Shown here piece by piece: positions 53,926 to 63,180 of a stretch of 64,000 bases of DNA (the stretch's first letter is position 1; the number at the start of each line of letters is the position of its first letter). Both the position numbers and the translations under genes were made by a program. Below the pieces are notes generated by a model. It did not search any database, was not told the DNA's origin, and worked only from the letters and a program-made list of their open reading frames with translations. This DNA comes from Natrinema sp. CBA1119 (GTDB lineage: Archaea > Halobacteriota > Halobacteria > Halobacteriales > Natrialbaceae), in assembly GCF_002572525.1 (NCBI RefSeq), contig NZ_PDBS01000001.1, positions 372,001-436,000 of the forward strand. Direction: 5' to 3'.

Positions 53926-54609
53926 ATGGGTGAAAAGAAGTACGGCATTGATGAGGTCGCTTTCATCGGTCGAACATTCATCGAATACCAACAGATGTTT
54001 GATTTCGACCCCGCTACGTGGGTCGGGCAACGTGTTCTCGACTGTCCTGCTGGCCCCTGTTCTTTCGTCGCGGAGGCCAACAATCACGGGATTGAGGCTA
54101 TTGGTGTCGACAAGATGTATGATCGGTCGCCGGCCGCGTTGTCGAAAATTTGTGTTGAGGATATCGAGACGGCCATGGCTGCTCTCGATGGTGTCGAGGA
54201 TCTCTACGTGTGGGAGTTCTATGATCGTGTCTCCGAGCTCAGAGCCTACCGTGAACGGGCAGCCTCCCGTTTCCTGTCTGATTTTGCTCACAACGGCGAT
54301 CGATACATCTATGCAAATTTACCGGCGACCCCGTTTGCCGACCGAGCGTTTGATCTTGTCCTTTCGGCACACTTTTTGTTCCTCTATGACGACCGGTTGT
54401 CCGATGAGTTTCACCACGAAACGATCCGGGAGTTACACCGAATTAGCGGTCAACTCCGAGTGTTCCCGCTGCACGGCTTCGATGCCGACCAATCCGAACT
54501 CATTGTGGAACTCATCGAGAGTCTCCAGTCAGAGGGGTATTCCACAGACATCCGAGAGGTCCCATTCGAATTTCAGCGTGGTGCTAACAAGATGCTGGTC
54601 GTTGAGTAG
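53926..54609 (+). CDS. SAM-dependent methyltransferase-like protein, probably acquired
   Basis: 227 residues. VGQRVLDCPAGPCSFVAEAN takes the place of the SAM-binding motif I, with C and PA replacing the usual D and Gly. IEAIGVDKMYDRSP follows, and LPATPFADRAFDLVLSAHFL resembles motif IV and V. Its codon use is richer in A/T, and the protein is less acidic than its neighbours. The gene stands alone in lower-GC sequence between aroC and an LUD gene, which suggests transfer. The substrate is unknown. Confidence 0.7.
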   Translation: MGEKKYGIDEVAFIGRTFIEYQQMFDFDPATWVGQRVLDCPAGPCSFVAEANNHGIEAIGVDKMYDRSPAALSKICVEDIETAMAALDGVEDLYVWEFYDRVSELRAYRERAASRFLSDFAHNGDRYIYANLPATPFADRAFDLVLSAHFLFLYDDRLSDEFHHETIRELHRISGQLRVFPLHGFDADQSELIVELIESLQSEGYSTDIREVPFEFQRGANKMLVVE

Positions 54610-54809
54610 GTGACGAAGCTCTCATTCGGGGCGCTAGTATCTGATATCGGCTGGAATGATGGACTAGTGGCCTCTAGTAGTTACTGCTGCATCCACGCTC
54701 TATAGTCAGCACGCTGTTTTTGCCAGCTATCGGAGAAGTAGAGAGCCGCTCCGGTAACGCCTTCGTCTGTACTGATCAGTGGAGTTCAAGAGAAAATACC
54801 GTGTCAGGT

Positions 54810-54830
54810 GGTGTCTCTGCACTGCAGAGA
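54810..54830. repeat. Inverted repeat GTCTCTGCA/TGCAGAGAC
   Basis: A perfect 9-bp stem with a 1-nt centre lies past the methyltransferase-like gene and just before the LUD gene's 3' end. It could terminate transcripts from either side or mark the edge of the inserted segment. Confidence 0.55.
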
Positions 54831-54852
54831 CCCTACCCGACGGACCGGCTCG

Positions 54853-55509
54853 TTAGTATCCCAGCTGATCGCGGATCAGGACGACGGTCGTGCGACCCTC
54901 CTCGAGTTCCTGTCGGAAGATGAGTTCCTTGGCGATGGCCGAATCGACGCCGTAGGCCTCCTGTGCGCGTTCGTTCTCGAGGGGGTAGGCCACCGACTCG
55001 AGGCGCTCGAGCGCGTCGTCGAGCGTCGGGACGATCTTGTTCACGCCGCTGACGATCACGACGTTGCTCGCGGCGAAGGGGTACGCGCCGATCCGACTGC
55101 CCGAGCGGTCGGCCGCGACGAGTTCGCCGGTCTGGGAGATCGCGTTGATCCCGCCGAGGAAGTAGTCGGCGGTCTGTGACTCGCGACGGGCGGCCTGGCG
55201 CTTCGCGTCGTCGTCGATGCTCCAGATCTCGTCCGCCAGGCTTTCCCACTCGTGGTCGCCCTCGGAGAGGTAGTCGGCGAAGCCGATCTCCTCGAGCGTC
55301 GTCGAGTGACCGTTCATCACCGACGCGCCGGCGGGGATCTGCGACTGGATCGTTTCGAGCGCCTCCTCGGCCGAGTCGGCGACGACGACCTCGAAGCCGT
55401 TGGCCTCGAGGTTTTCCGCGGCCGTCTCGACGGCCTCCTCGGTCGGCAGTCCGTCGAGCGTCGCGTCGATCTCGGCGTCGTCTACGTAATCGGATTTCTG
55501 CTGTGACAT
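54853..55509 (-). CDS. LUD-domain protein (LutC-like)
   Basis: 218 residues of the LUD family: SVMNGHSTTLEEIGFADYLS gives the substrate-side loop, and GGINAISQTGELVAADRSGS with VIVSGVNKIVPTLDDALERL are the conserved core. It is not fused to ferredoxin or CCG domains and is not in an operon. Stand-alone LUD proteins have no settled reaction. It is a second LUD locus, 32 kb from the lut-like pair. Confidence 0.83.
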   Translation of the reverse strand: MSQQKSDYVDDAEIDATLDGLPTEEAVETAAENLEANGFEVVVADSAEEALETIQSQIPAGASVMNGHSTTLEEIGFADYLSEGDHEWESLADEIWSIDDDAKRQAARRESQTADYFLGGINAISQTGELVAADRSGSRIGAYPFAASNVVIVSGVNKIVPTLDDALERLESVAYPLENERAQEAYGVDSAIAKELIFRQELEEGRTTVVLIRDQLGY

Positions 55510-55724
55510 CTACTAGTTCCGTACGTTTGTCTGGGGGAGAGACCGACTTAAGCGCTCGCGGATACCGGGGTTAGCTGATTACCCCGGTGTTACTCCGGTC
55601 AGCCGGCGACCGGTTCACGTCGTCCGACGGGACCGAAAACCACCGTCTCGCCGCTCGCGAACCCCGCGATTGGAACGCGTTCCGCGAGCAAAACGACTAA
55701 CTCGTCGCCCGTGGTCGGCCACGT

Positions 55725-56510
55725 ATGCGGGATTTTCACGTCCACTCGAACTACTCGGACGGCGACTTCCTCCGGTCGATGGTTCGAGCGGCCGAGTCGG
55801 CCGGCCTCGAGGGCGTCGGCTTCGCCGACCACTGTAACGTCGCCTCGCGCGAGCGCCACGCGTCGATGCGAAACGTCTACGGGTTCAATCTCGATCTGAC
55901 CTACGAGCGCCGACGGCGGGGGATCGACCGCCTGCGTCAGGATTTCGACCTCGAGATCTACGACGCCATCGAGATGGATTACGATCCGCGCGACGAGGCG
56001 GCCATCGACGCGTTCCTCTCGGAGGCTGACTTCGACTACGCGATCGGAAGCGTCCACGACGTCGACGAGAACAACGTGCAGGTCGCGTCCCACTTCGCCG
56101 AGATGAGCGAGGCCGAGCGCGACGCGGTCGTCGACGAGTACTTCGAGACCCTGATTGCGCTCGTCGAGTCGGAACTGTTCGATATCGCGGCTCACGTGGA
56201 TCTGCTCGAGCGAACGCCGCCGTTGCGGGGCCGGGCGACGACCGACCAGTATCGACGGGTGGCACAAGCGCTCGCCGATTCGCGGACGGTCCCGGAGATC
56301 AACGCCGGGCGAGCGCTCTCCGACGCCGAGATAGTCCACCCCGCCGAGTCCTTCCTGACGGTGCTTCGCGAACACGACATCGCCGTCACCCTCGGCACCG
56401 ACTCCCACCACCCGACCGAAATACCCGAGCGCGCGGACTTCCTCGCCGCGTTCGTCGACGAGACAGGCCTCGAGCCGGTCACTCCCGACGGGATCGCGTC
56501 GACGCTGTAG
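55725..56510 (+). CDS. PHP-domain phosphoesterase (histidinol-phosphatase type)
   Basis: 261 residues. The PHP metal ligands are HVHSNYSDG with two His, GFADHCN, the Glu of YDAIEMDY, GSVHDVDE, AAHVDLLER and TLGTDSHHPTEI. The fold is that of HisK-type histidinol-phosphate phosphatases, which remove phosphate from L-histidinol-P. Other PHP enzymes act on other phosphates, and no his genes are nearby. The start is the ATG opening MRDFHVHS. Confidence 0.87.
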   Translation: MRDFHVHSNYSDGDFLRSMVRAAESAGLEGVGFADHCNVASRERHASMRNVYGFNLDLTYERRRRGIDRLRQDFDLEIYDAIEMDYDPRDEAAIDAFLSEADFDYAIGSVHDVDENNVQVASHFAEMSEAERDAVVDEYFETLIALVESELFDIAAHVDLLERTPPLRGRATTDQYRRVAQALADSRTVPEINAGRALSDAEIVHPAESFLTVLREHDIAVTLGTDSHHPTEIPERADFLAAFVDETGLEPVTPDGIASTL

Positions 56511-56740
56511 AAACGCTTAGAAACGTGCGTAGAATTCAATGGTGAGAAACGGGAGACGTGTTCCATGAACAAATGTGAACAATCATGGCCGGAACTCGCG
56601 ACAAAAGTAATGGTCTTTCACACATATTCTTCAATGGATGTCCATTCTTCACGAAAGTTCCTTGGTAATCTATAGCAAAGTCTTTAGGTTCGGTAGTGCG
56701 AATTCCGAGTACGGTTGGCCCACAGGCCACTGATCCACAT

Positions 56741-58645
56741 ATGAGCAGCGACGAACTCATCTGGCGAATCGCGGGCGGTTCCGGAGACGGAATCGACTCG
56801 ACGAGCCAGAACTTTGCCAAGGCGCTGATGCGCTCGGGGCTCGACGTATTTACACACCGCCACTATCCGTCGCGGATCCGCGGTGGCCACACGTACGTCG
56901 AAATTCGGGCCGCAGACCGCGAGGTACAGTCACGCGGCGACGGCTACAACTTCCTGCTCTCGCTGGGGGACTCGTTCGCCCGCAACCCGCAGGAGGAGGC
57001 CTACTACGGAAACGAAGAGATCAAACCGCTCTCGGAGAACTTGGACGAACTCCGCGAGGGCGGGATCATCGTCTACGACGAGGGCCTCATCAGCGAGGAG
57101 GACGTCGAGGCGATCGATCTCGAGGCCCGCGCCGAGGAGAACAACTGGCACGTCTTCCCGATGGACCTCCGGTCGCTCGCACGCGAACACGGCCGCGAAG
57201 TCATGCGCAACACCGCCGGTGTCGGCGTCACGGCGGCGCTGCTCGACATGGATCTCGAGCACATCGAGAACCTGATGTCCGACGCCATGGGCGGCGACGT
57301 TCTCGAGGCGAACCTCGAGATTCTCCACGAGGCCTACGACACGATCAACGAGGAGTACGAGTTCGAGCACGACCTTCGCGCACCCGAGGGCTCTCACGAG
57401 ACCGAGCAGGCGCTCCTGTCGGGCTCGAACGCGATCGCCTACGGCGCGATCGACGCCGGCTGTCGATTCATCGCCGGCTACCCGATGACGCCGTGGACGG
57501 ACGTGTTCACGATCCTCGCCCAGAACTTCCCCGACATGGGCGGCGTCTCCGAACAGGTCGAAGACGAGATCGCCGCCGCGGCGCTCGCACTCGGTGCGAG
57601 CCACGCGGGCGCGAAGGCCATGTCCGGCTCCTCCGGCGGCGGCTTCGCGCTTATGAGCGAACCGCTCGGCTTGGCGGAGATGACCGAGACGCCGCTCGTC
57701 CTCGTCGAGTCGATGCGGGCCGGTCCCTCGACCGGGATGCCGACGAAGCCCGAGCAGGGCGACCTCGAGTTCGTCCTCTACACGAGCCAGGGCGACTCCT
57801 CGCGAGTCGTCTTCGCACCGAGCAACATCGAAGAGGCCTACGAACAGACCAGACTCGCGTTCGAGATCGCGTGGGACTACCAGCTTCCGGCGATCGTCAT
57901 CTACGATCAGAAGCTCTCCGGCGAGAACAAGAACGTCGACGTCGAGTTCTTCGACCGCGAGCCCCAGCCGGATCTGGGATCGACGCTGACCGAAGACGAG
58001 CTCTCGGAAGCCGCCCACGACGCGAGCGGCAAGTTCAAGCGCTTCAACTACGAGGACGCCGAGAGCAACGTCGCCCCGCGGTCGCTGCCTGGCCAGAAGG
58101 ACGGGCGCTACCTTGCGACCGGGAACGAGCACTCGCCAGTGGGCCACATTAGCGAGGATCCCGACAACCGCGTCGCACAGATGACGCGGCGCATCGAGAA
58201 ACTCGAGACCATCCGGGAGGAACTCGACGAGGAACACGACTCCAACCAGACGTACTTCGGCGACGAGACGGCCGACTACGGCATCATCACGTGGGGCTCG
58301 TCCCACGGTGCCGTCAACGAGGCGGTCGACCGGCTCAACGAGAGCGGCCACTCCGTCAAGGGGGTCAGCGTCTCCGACATGATGCCGTTCCCCGAAGCCG
58401 AAGTCACGGCGTTCCTCGAGAGCGTCGACGAGGCGATGGTCGTCGAGATGAACGCCACCGCGCAGTTCCGCGGGCTGATCCAGAAGGAACTGGGCCGCTT
58501 CGGCGAGAAGATGACCAGCCTGCTGAAGTACAACGGCAACCCCTTCGAGCCCGCCGAAATCGTCGAGGGCTACGAAGTCAACCTCGCCGACGACGACCGC
58601 GAACCGACCGCACAGGTACGAATCGAACCTGCGGCAGGTGACTAA
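56741..58645 (+). CDS. korA: 2-oxoacid:ferredoxin oxidoreductase subunit alpha (gamma-alpha fusion)
   Basis: 634 residues. The N-terminal 190 are the gamma domain (WRIAGGSGDGIDSTSQNFAK through NTAGVGVTAALLDMDLEHIE). The rest is alpha: SGSNAIAYGAIDAGCRFIAG, YPMTPWTD, GASHAGAKAMSGSSGGGFAL and the C-terminal GSSHGAVNEAVDRLNESGHS. With KorB it oxidises 2-oxoacids (2-oxoglutarate or others) to acyl-CoA while reducing ferredoxin. KorB starts 2 bp on. The ATG at 56741 is chosen; an earlier in-frame start lacks conserved residues. Confidence 0.93.
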   Translation: MSSDELIWRIAGGSGDGIDSTSQNFAKALMRSGLDVFTHRHYPSRIRGGHTYVEIRAADREVQSRGDGYNFLLSLGDSFARNPQEEAYYGNEEIKPLSENLDELREGGIIVYDEGLISEEDVEAIDLEARAEENNWHVFPMDLRSLAREHGREVMRNTAGVGVTAALLDMDLEHIENLMSDAMGGDVLEANLEILHEAYDTINEEYEFEHDLRAPEGSHETEQALLSGSNAIAYGAIDAGCRFIAGYPMTPWTDVFTILAQNFPDMGGVSEQVEDEIAAAALALGASHAGAKAMSGSSGGGFALMSEPLGLAEMTETPLVLVESMRAGPSTGMPTKPEQGDLEFVLYTSQGDSSRVVFAPSNIEEAYEQTRLAFEIAWDYQLPAIVIYDQKLSGENKNVDVEFFDREPQPDLGSTLTEDELSEAAHDASGKFKRFNYEDAESNVAPRSLPGQKDGRYLATGNEHSPVGHISEDPDNRVAQMTRRIEKLETIREELDEEHDSNQTYFGDETADYGIITWGSSHGAVNEAVDRLNESGHSVKGVSVSDMMPFPEAEVTAFLESVDEAMVVEMNATAQFRGLIQKELGRFGEKMTSLLKYNGNPFEPAEIVEGYEVNLADDDREPTAQVRIEPAAGD

Positions 58646-58647
58646 CA

Positions 58648-59583
58648 ATGAGTGCATTCAACGCAATCGGAGAGGAACGAGAGATCGACCGGGAAGAGTT
58701 CACCCCCGGCGTCGAACCCCAACCGACCTGGTGTCCGGGCTGTGGCGACTTCGGCGTCCTGAAGTCGCTGAAACAGGCGCTGCCGGAAGTCGGCAAGACG
58801 CCCGAAGAGGTCCTGACCGTCACCGGGATCGGCTGTTCGGGCAAACTGAGCAGTTATCTTGACACCTACGGCTTCCACACGATCCACGGCCGATCGCTGC
58901 CCGTGGCCCGCGCCGCGAAGCTGGCGAACACCGACCTCGAGGTCATCGCGGCGGGCGGTGACGGCGACGGCTATGGGATCGGCGGCAACCACTTCATCCA
59001 CACGGCCCGGGAGAACCACGACATGACCTACATCGTGTTCAACAACGAGATCTTCGGCCTGACGAAGGGCCAGACCTCGCCCACGAGCCCGAAGGGTCAC
59101 AAGTCCAAGACCCAGCCCTCGGGCAGCGCAAAGACGCCGATCCGACCGCTGTCACTGTCGCTGACCGCCGGTGCGAGCTACGTCGCCCGCACCGCCGCGG
59201 TCAACCCGAATCAGGCGAAGGAGATCATCGCGGAAGCCATCGAACACGACGGCTTCGCCCACGTCGACTTCCTGACCCAGTGTCCGACCTGGAACAAGGA
59301 CGCTCGGCAGTACGTCCCCTACATCGACATCCAGGAGTCCGAGGACTACGACCACGACATCACCGACCGACGCGAGGCCGCCGAGATGATGCACGAGACC
59401 GAGGACGTCCTCAACGAGGGCACCGTCCTGACCGGTCGCTACTACGTCGACGAAGACCGGCCGTCCTACCAGGAAGAGAAGTCGGCCGTCGGCGAACTCC
59501 CCGACCAGCCCCTCGCCGAGCGCTACTTCGACGAAGACGCCGAGTGGGAGCGCAGCTACGATCTGCTCGAGCGCCACACCTGA
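58648..59583 (+). CDS. korB: 2-oxoacid:ferredoxin oxidoreductase subunit beta
   Basis: 311 residues with TPP and Fe-S motifs: WCPGCGDFGVLKSLKQALPE, GIGCSGKLSSYLDTYGFH, and GGDGDGYGIGGNHFIHTARE. It binds thiamine diphosphate and one [4Fe-4S] cluster and completes the two-subunit enzyme with KorA. A GCAGGTGACTAACA leader gives a ribosome-binding AGGTGA just before the ATG. Substrate choice (2-oxoglutarate or pyruvate) cannot be read from the sequence alone; the kor name follows the usual haloarchaeal pairing. Confidence 0.93.
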   Translation: MSAFNAIGEEREIDREEFTPGVEPQPTWCPGCGDFGVLKSLKQALPEVGKTPEEVLTVTGIGCSGKLSSYLDTYGFHTIHGRSLPVARAAKLANTDLEVIAAGGDGDGYGIGGNHFIHTARENHDMTYIVFNNEIFGLTKGQTSPTSPKGHKSKTQPSGSAKTPIRPLSLSLTAGASYVARTAAVNPNQAKEIIAEAIEHDGFAHVDFLTQCPTWNKDARQYVPYIDIQESEDYDHDITDRREAAEMMHETEDVLNEGTVLTGRYYVDEDRPSYQEEKSAVGELPDQPLAERYFDEDAEWERSYDLLERHT

Positions 59584-59683
59584 GCGCACACCGAATTGCG
59601 GTCCGCTCCCATAGCCCGACAGTCGGGGGCCGTCTCGGTACCGACTGTCAGTCGCAGTCCCGTTTTTCAGGACGTTCCGTCGG

Positions 59684-60841
59684 CTAACAGCCGGTTTCGA
59701 GCGACTGCGCGACTCGGAGCGCCGTCCCGTCGTCGAACGCGTGACTGGCGAACACCGAGTGATAGCGCTCGCCACACGACCACTGTAGCTCCGTCCCCTG
59801 ATCCGTTTCGGCGATCGTTCCCGTCACGCGCCCGATCGCAACCGCGTCACCGCCGACTGCGAACCGCCGCGGGCCGTCGCTCGTGACGACCGATACCGTT
59901 TCGTCGCCCGGCGTCCGGTACTGGAGCGACACCTGCGTCCGGTTCTCGCCGTGGAACTCATAGCCCGTAATCGAGTCGAGTTCGAGCCCGTCTGGCAGCG
60001 CGTCCGCGGGCGGCTCGGCGACATCGAACGGGACTGCTTCGTCGGCCGCGTCGACGGTCTCGTAGGAGTTGATCGACGGGAGCGTGATCGTTTCGTTTCT
60101 CGTCGCGGATTGCGGATCGAACGCGAAGCGCTCGTCGTCGATCCCGCCGTCGATCTCGAGGTTCCGATAGGTTCGCTCCAGCGTCACGCCGTCGCCCTCG
60201 ATCGCGTGTTTGACCGGGAATAGCGTCTCCCGGTCGTACCAGACCTCGACGCGATCAGCGCCGCGCTGAGCGGGTTCTCCCTCGCTGGTCGCCAGCGGCA
60301 GGACGTATTCGGTGTCCTCGATAAGGACGCTGATCGAGCGCTCGATCGTCTCGTTGGTCGGCGGATCGAACGCGACGCGATAGGTGTCCCGGCCGTCGAC
60401 CGTCGCCTCCTCGACGCCCGTGATCTCGTAGGCCTCGAGGTACCGCTCTTGCTGTGCGTAAATCCCCTCGAGGTACGACGTCGCGTTCGGATCGGTCTCG
60501 AGGCGAGTCGCCCAGTCGGCGGCGGGATCGTAGTGCCAGCGATCGTCGCCGTCGTCGACGACGACGGTCTCGGTCCCGTCGGCGCTCGTTTCGACGCGGC
60601 TCCGACCGTCGGCGCGGAGCCAGACGTCCTCGGTGTAGCGGGTCGTTTCGCCGTCGATCGTCCGGCGGACCTCGACCGTCGCGGAGACCTCCTCGGGCGG
60701 GTCGGCCGCGGCGATCTCTCGCTCGAGGTCCGCCGGAGTCGGGCCTGAACTCGGAAGGGCGGCGCATCCGGCCGTCAGGAGAACCAGTAGCAGCGCCAGC
60801 ACGGGGAGCGCGGACCGATAGTCGCTATCGCCGACGAACAT
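59684..60841 (-). CDS. LolA-like lipoprotein (paralogue)
   Basis: 385 residues. The signal LPVLALLLVLLTAGCAALPS has a lipobox ending at Cys26. The body has the same order as the lipoprotein at 41850: EVRRTIDGETTRYTEDVWLR, VDGRDTYRVAFDPPTNETIE, REPVKHA-like ETLFPVKHAIEG, and a C-terminal second domain with LDSITGYEFHGENRTQVSLQ. The pair are probably paralogues. Export of lipids or anchored proteins is the family inference; no partner gene is nearby. Confidence 0.78.
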   Translation of the reverse strand: MFVGDSDYRSALPVLALLLVLLTAGCAALPSSGPTPADLEREIAAADPPEEVSATVEVRRTIDGETTRYTEDVWLRADGRSRVETSADGTETVVVDDGDDRWHYDPAADWATRLETDPNATSYLEGIYAQQERYLEAYEITGVEEATVDGRDTYRVAFDPPTNETIERSISVLIEDTEYVLPLATSEGEPAQRGADRVEVWYDRETLFPVKHAIEGDGVTLERTYRNLEIDGGIDDERFAFDPQSATRNETITLPSINSYETVDAADEAVPFDVAEPPADALPDGLELDSITGYEFHGENRTQVSLQYRTPGDETVSVVTSDGPRRFAVGGDAVAIGRVTGTIAETDQGTELQWSCGERYHSVFASHAFDDGTALRVAQSLETGC

Positions 60842-60915
60842 GTTTACTACGTCACCTGTCGCGTCTCATTAACGCATCGGTCCGGTCAACGGCGGGAGCG
60901 GGGTATCGGCGCTCA

Positions 60916-61230
60916 CTACTCGCCGGCACCGAAGCCGCCGGCGAAGCGCTTCGAGAGGTAGCTCAGAACGAGCAAGGCGACGACCAGGCCGGCGAGTAGG
61001 TCGGGCTGGAATCCGTACCGCATCTCGCGAACGCCGTAAGCGACGACGAGGAGCCCCATGAGCAGCGCCGTTCCGCCGGCCCAGCGAGCGACGTGTGCGG
61101 GGTCGACCGACTCGTCGTAGTTCGCGTGCAGGTCCACTCGTCCGCGAAACGCGATGAGCGAACCGAGACCGAGAATCGCGAGCCCGCAGACGACCCAGAC
61201 GGCACCGCTGACGAGATTCGGTTCGACCAT
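60916..61230 (-). CDS. Small three-span membrane protein (DUF3784-like)
   Basis: 104 residues from the ATG at 61230, with three hydrophobic segments: SGAVWVVCGLAILGLGSLIA, AGGTALLMGLLVVAYG and LLAGLVVALLVLSYLSKRFA. YDESVDPAHVAR in the first loop recalls DUF3784. The longer frame to 61440 is basic and overlaps the divergent Lrp promoter. The function is unknown. Confidence 0.65.
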   Translation of the reverse strand: MVEPNLVSGAVWVVCGLAILGLGSLIAFRGRVDLHANYDESVDPAHVARWAGGTALLMGLLVVAYGVREMRYGFQPDLLAGLVVALLVLSYLSKRFAGGFGAGE

Positions 61231-61344
61231 ATCGATAGCGAACCTGCGGCCAGCGGGCGAATAAGTCCGGCGGTTACGTGCCCGCGTAGATAATCGTCGG
61301 AACCACCGTCGCATCGTCTTCCGTTCGGATATTCGTCGTTTTCG

Positions 61345-61354
61345 TATACAAAAG
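61345..61354 (+). promoter_or_regulatory. TATA-like box of the Lrp-family gene
   Basis: TATACAAAAG lies about 36 nt before the ATG at 61386, followed by a further AT block. The start site would fall about 10 nt before the ATG. The shared intergenic region also serves the divergent membrane-protein gene. Confidence 0.45.
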
Positions 61355-61385
61355 ATATTTTTCTGCCGGAGCAAAACATACAGCC

Positions 61386-61814
61386 ATGAGTACTCAGGCG
61401 ACGGAAGATCGTATCCTTGAGGTTCTCGAAGAGGACGCACAGGCGTCCTACGCCGAGATCGCTGACCGGGCGAACGTCTCGAAACCCACGGTGCGGAAGT
61501 ATATCAACCAACTCGAGGAGGACGGCGTCATCATCGGCTACTCGGCCGACATCGACCCGAAGAAACTCTCGAGCCAGACCATCGCGCTGGTCGGGCTCGA
61601 CGTCGCGAGCGAACGCTACGTCGAGGCGACGCAGGCGATCAAAGACCTCGAGGAGGTCGAGGCGCTGTACAGCTCCAGTGGCGATCACATGCTGATGGCG
61701 GAAGTGCGCGCCGAGGATGGCGACTCGCTGGGCGAGATTATCTCCGAGGATCTGCTCGAGATAGACGGCGTCACCGCGGCGCATCCCTCGTTTCTGCAGG
61801 AACGGTTGAAGTAG
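61386..61814 (+). CDS. Lrp/AsnC-family transcriptional regulator
   Basis: 142 residues. The N-terminal HTH is SYAEIADRANVSKPTVRKYI, and the RAM-type ligand domain follows (TIALVGLDVASERYVEATQA, ALYSSSGDHMLMAEVRAEDG). Family members sense amino acids and form octamers. It is a single gene. The target genes cannot be told. It is the usual length for the family. Confidence 0.93.
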   Translation: MSTQATEDRILEVLEEDAQASYAEIADRANVSKPTVRKYINQLEEDGVIIGYSADIDPKKLSSQTIALVGLDVASERYVEATQAIKDLEEVEALYSSSGDHMLMAEVRAEDGDSLGEIISEDLLEIDGVTAAHPSFLQERLK

Positions 61815-61892
61815 GTCGCTCGACTCTCGTCTCCGCCGTCGCCGTTCGTGGGACGAACGTTTTCCCGCTGGCCGTCGTAGGACGCACGAGCG

Positions 61893-62372
61893 ATGCCGAC
61901 GTACGAACGCGAAACGACTGTCGACTCACCATTTGATGACGTTTGGGCGTTTCACTCACAGGTGTCCGGCCTCGAGGCGGTGACGCCGGACTGGCTGGAT
62001 CTGCGCGTCGAGCGCGTGATCGGCCCCGACGGCGAGCCGGATCCGAACGTGCTCGAGCCCGGTTCGGAAGTCGCACTTTCACTGCGCCCGTTCGGGGCGG
62101 GGCCGCGCCAGCACTGGACGTCTGTGATCACGGACCGCGAGCGAGACGAGGGTTCGGCGTACTTCCGCGACGAGATGGTCCACGGCCCGTTCGATCGGTG
62201 GGAGCACACGCACAGCTTCTTCGCCGACGGGGATCGGACCGTCGTCCGGGACCGAGTCGACTACGAGTTGCCGTTCGGTCGCCTCGGCGATGCGGTCGGA
62301 CCGGTCTCGAAGCCGGGATTCGAAGCCATGTTTCGGGCCCGCCACCGACTGGCGAAAGCGCAACTCGAGTGA
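61893..62372 (+). CDS. SRPBCC family protein (polyketide cyclase-like)
   Basis: 159 residues with the START/SRPBCC fold: the opening YERETTVDSPFDDVWAFHS, GLEAVTPDWLDLRV, and MVHGPFDRWEHTHSFFADGD through DYELPFGRLG, then a C-terminal helix AMFRARHRLAKAQL. It probably binds a lipid or other hydrophobic ligand. No catalytic residues are evident. The start is the first ATG, in keeping with conserved MPTYERET. Confidence 0.83.
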   Translation: MPTYERETTVDSPFDDVWAFHSQVSGLEAVTPDWLDLRVERVIGPDGEPDPNVLEPGSEVALSLRPFGAGPRQHWTSVITDRERDEGSAYFRDEMVHGPFDRWEHTHSFFADGDRTVVRDRVDYELPFGRLGDAVGPVSKPGFEAMFRARHRLAKAQLE

Positions 62373-62460
62373 GGGCCACGCTCGCAGTCACCGGAGACGA
62401 TGCGGTCGGATTCGACGCCCGAACCACGCCGGCTTTGATCGGCGGTCCCGTACTGGGGGT

Positions 62461-63066
62461 ATGACTCAACGGGACGGACTCGAGCGTCGTCGGCTGCTAG
62501 GCGCGCTCGGGGTGGGCGTGGCCGCGTGCGCCGGGGGCTGTCTCGGCGACGACGGCTCCGAAGGCGACGGGAACGATGACTCCGAGGCGCAGGTGTACGA
62601 GCCGTCGATGGAAATCGAGTTCGACGGTGACGGCCCGTTCGATTTCGACGACGGGGAGCGCTGTGCTGTCTGTGGCATGACGGCGAAGGAATACTTCGGA
62701 ACCGGGCAACTCGTCCACGAAAACGGGCTGGCGGCCGTCTTCGACTCGCCGGGCTGTCTGTTCGCGTACACGGTGTCGTCGACGCCCAACTCGCCGATCG
62801 CAGCTGCCTGGACGACCGATTACGAGACCCGGGATCTCATCGACGCGACCGCGGCGCACTTCGTGCTCATCACCGACAAGGAGGCCGCCGAGGATCCGAT
62901 GGGGATCGATCCGCGTCCCTACGCCGAACGCGAGGACGCCGTCGCCTTCCTGGAGGAATGGGAGGCGGAGGACCTGACGCCCGAGGAGGACATCATCGTC
63001 GGACTCGAGGAGGTCGACATGGAAACCGCGGTGATCTATCGCGAGAGCCGACTTCCCGACGAGTAA
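62461..63066 (+). CDS. NosL-like lipoprotein
   Basis: 201 residues. The signal RRRLLGALGVGVAACAGGCL has a lipobox (AGGC). The NosL core has RCAVCGMTAKEYFGTGQLVH with the copper-binding Cys/Met motif. NosL helps load copper into nitrous oxide reductase; no nos genes are seen here, so other copper roles are possible. It lies just upstream of the CobW-type GTPase gene on the same strand, which would fit metal handling. Confidence 0.82.
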   Translation: MTQRDGLERRRLLGALGVGVAACAGGCLGDDGSEGDGNDDSEAQVYEPSMEIEFDGDGPFDFDDGERCAVCGMTAKEYFGTGQLVHENGLAAVFDSPGCLFAYTVSSTPNSPIAAAWTTDYETRDLIDATAAHFVLITDKEAAEDPMGIDPRPYAEREDAVAFLEEWEAEDLTPEEDIIVGLEEVDMETAVIYRESRLPDE

Positions 63067-63180
63067 CACGTTGTCCTCCCATCGCCGACCTGATCAGTGC
63101 AAAACAATCACACACTCGAGACTGTCGGCGCGAACCGCCCGGTTACTTAGTAGCGTTCCGCTCGTGATACACCCCATATC

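Noticed and set aside
53809-54291. Leftward 160-codon frame at the acquired-looking methyltransferase gene
   Set aside because: It overlaps the better supported plus-strand gene with a promoter and methyltransferase-like motifs.
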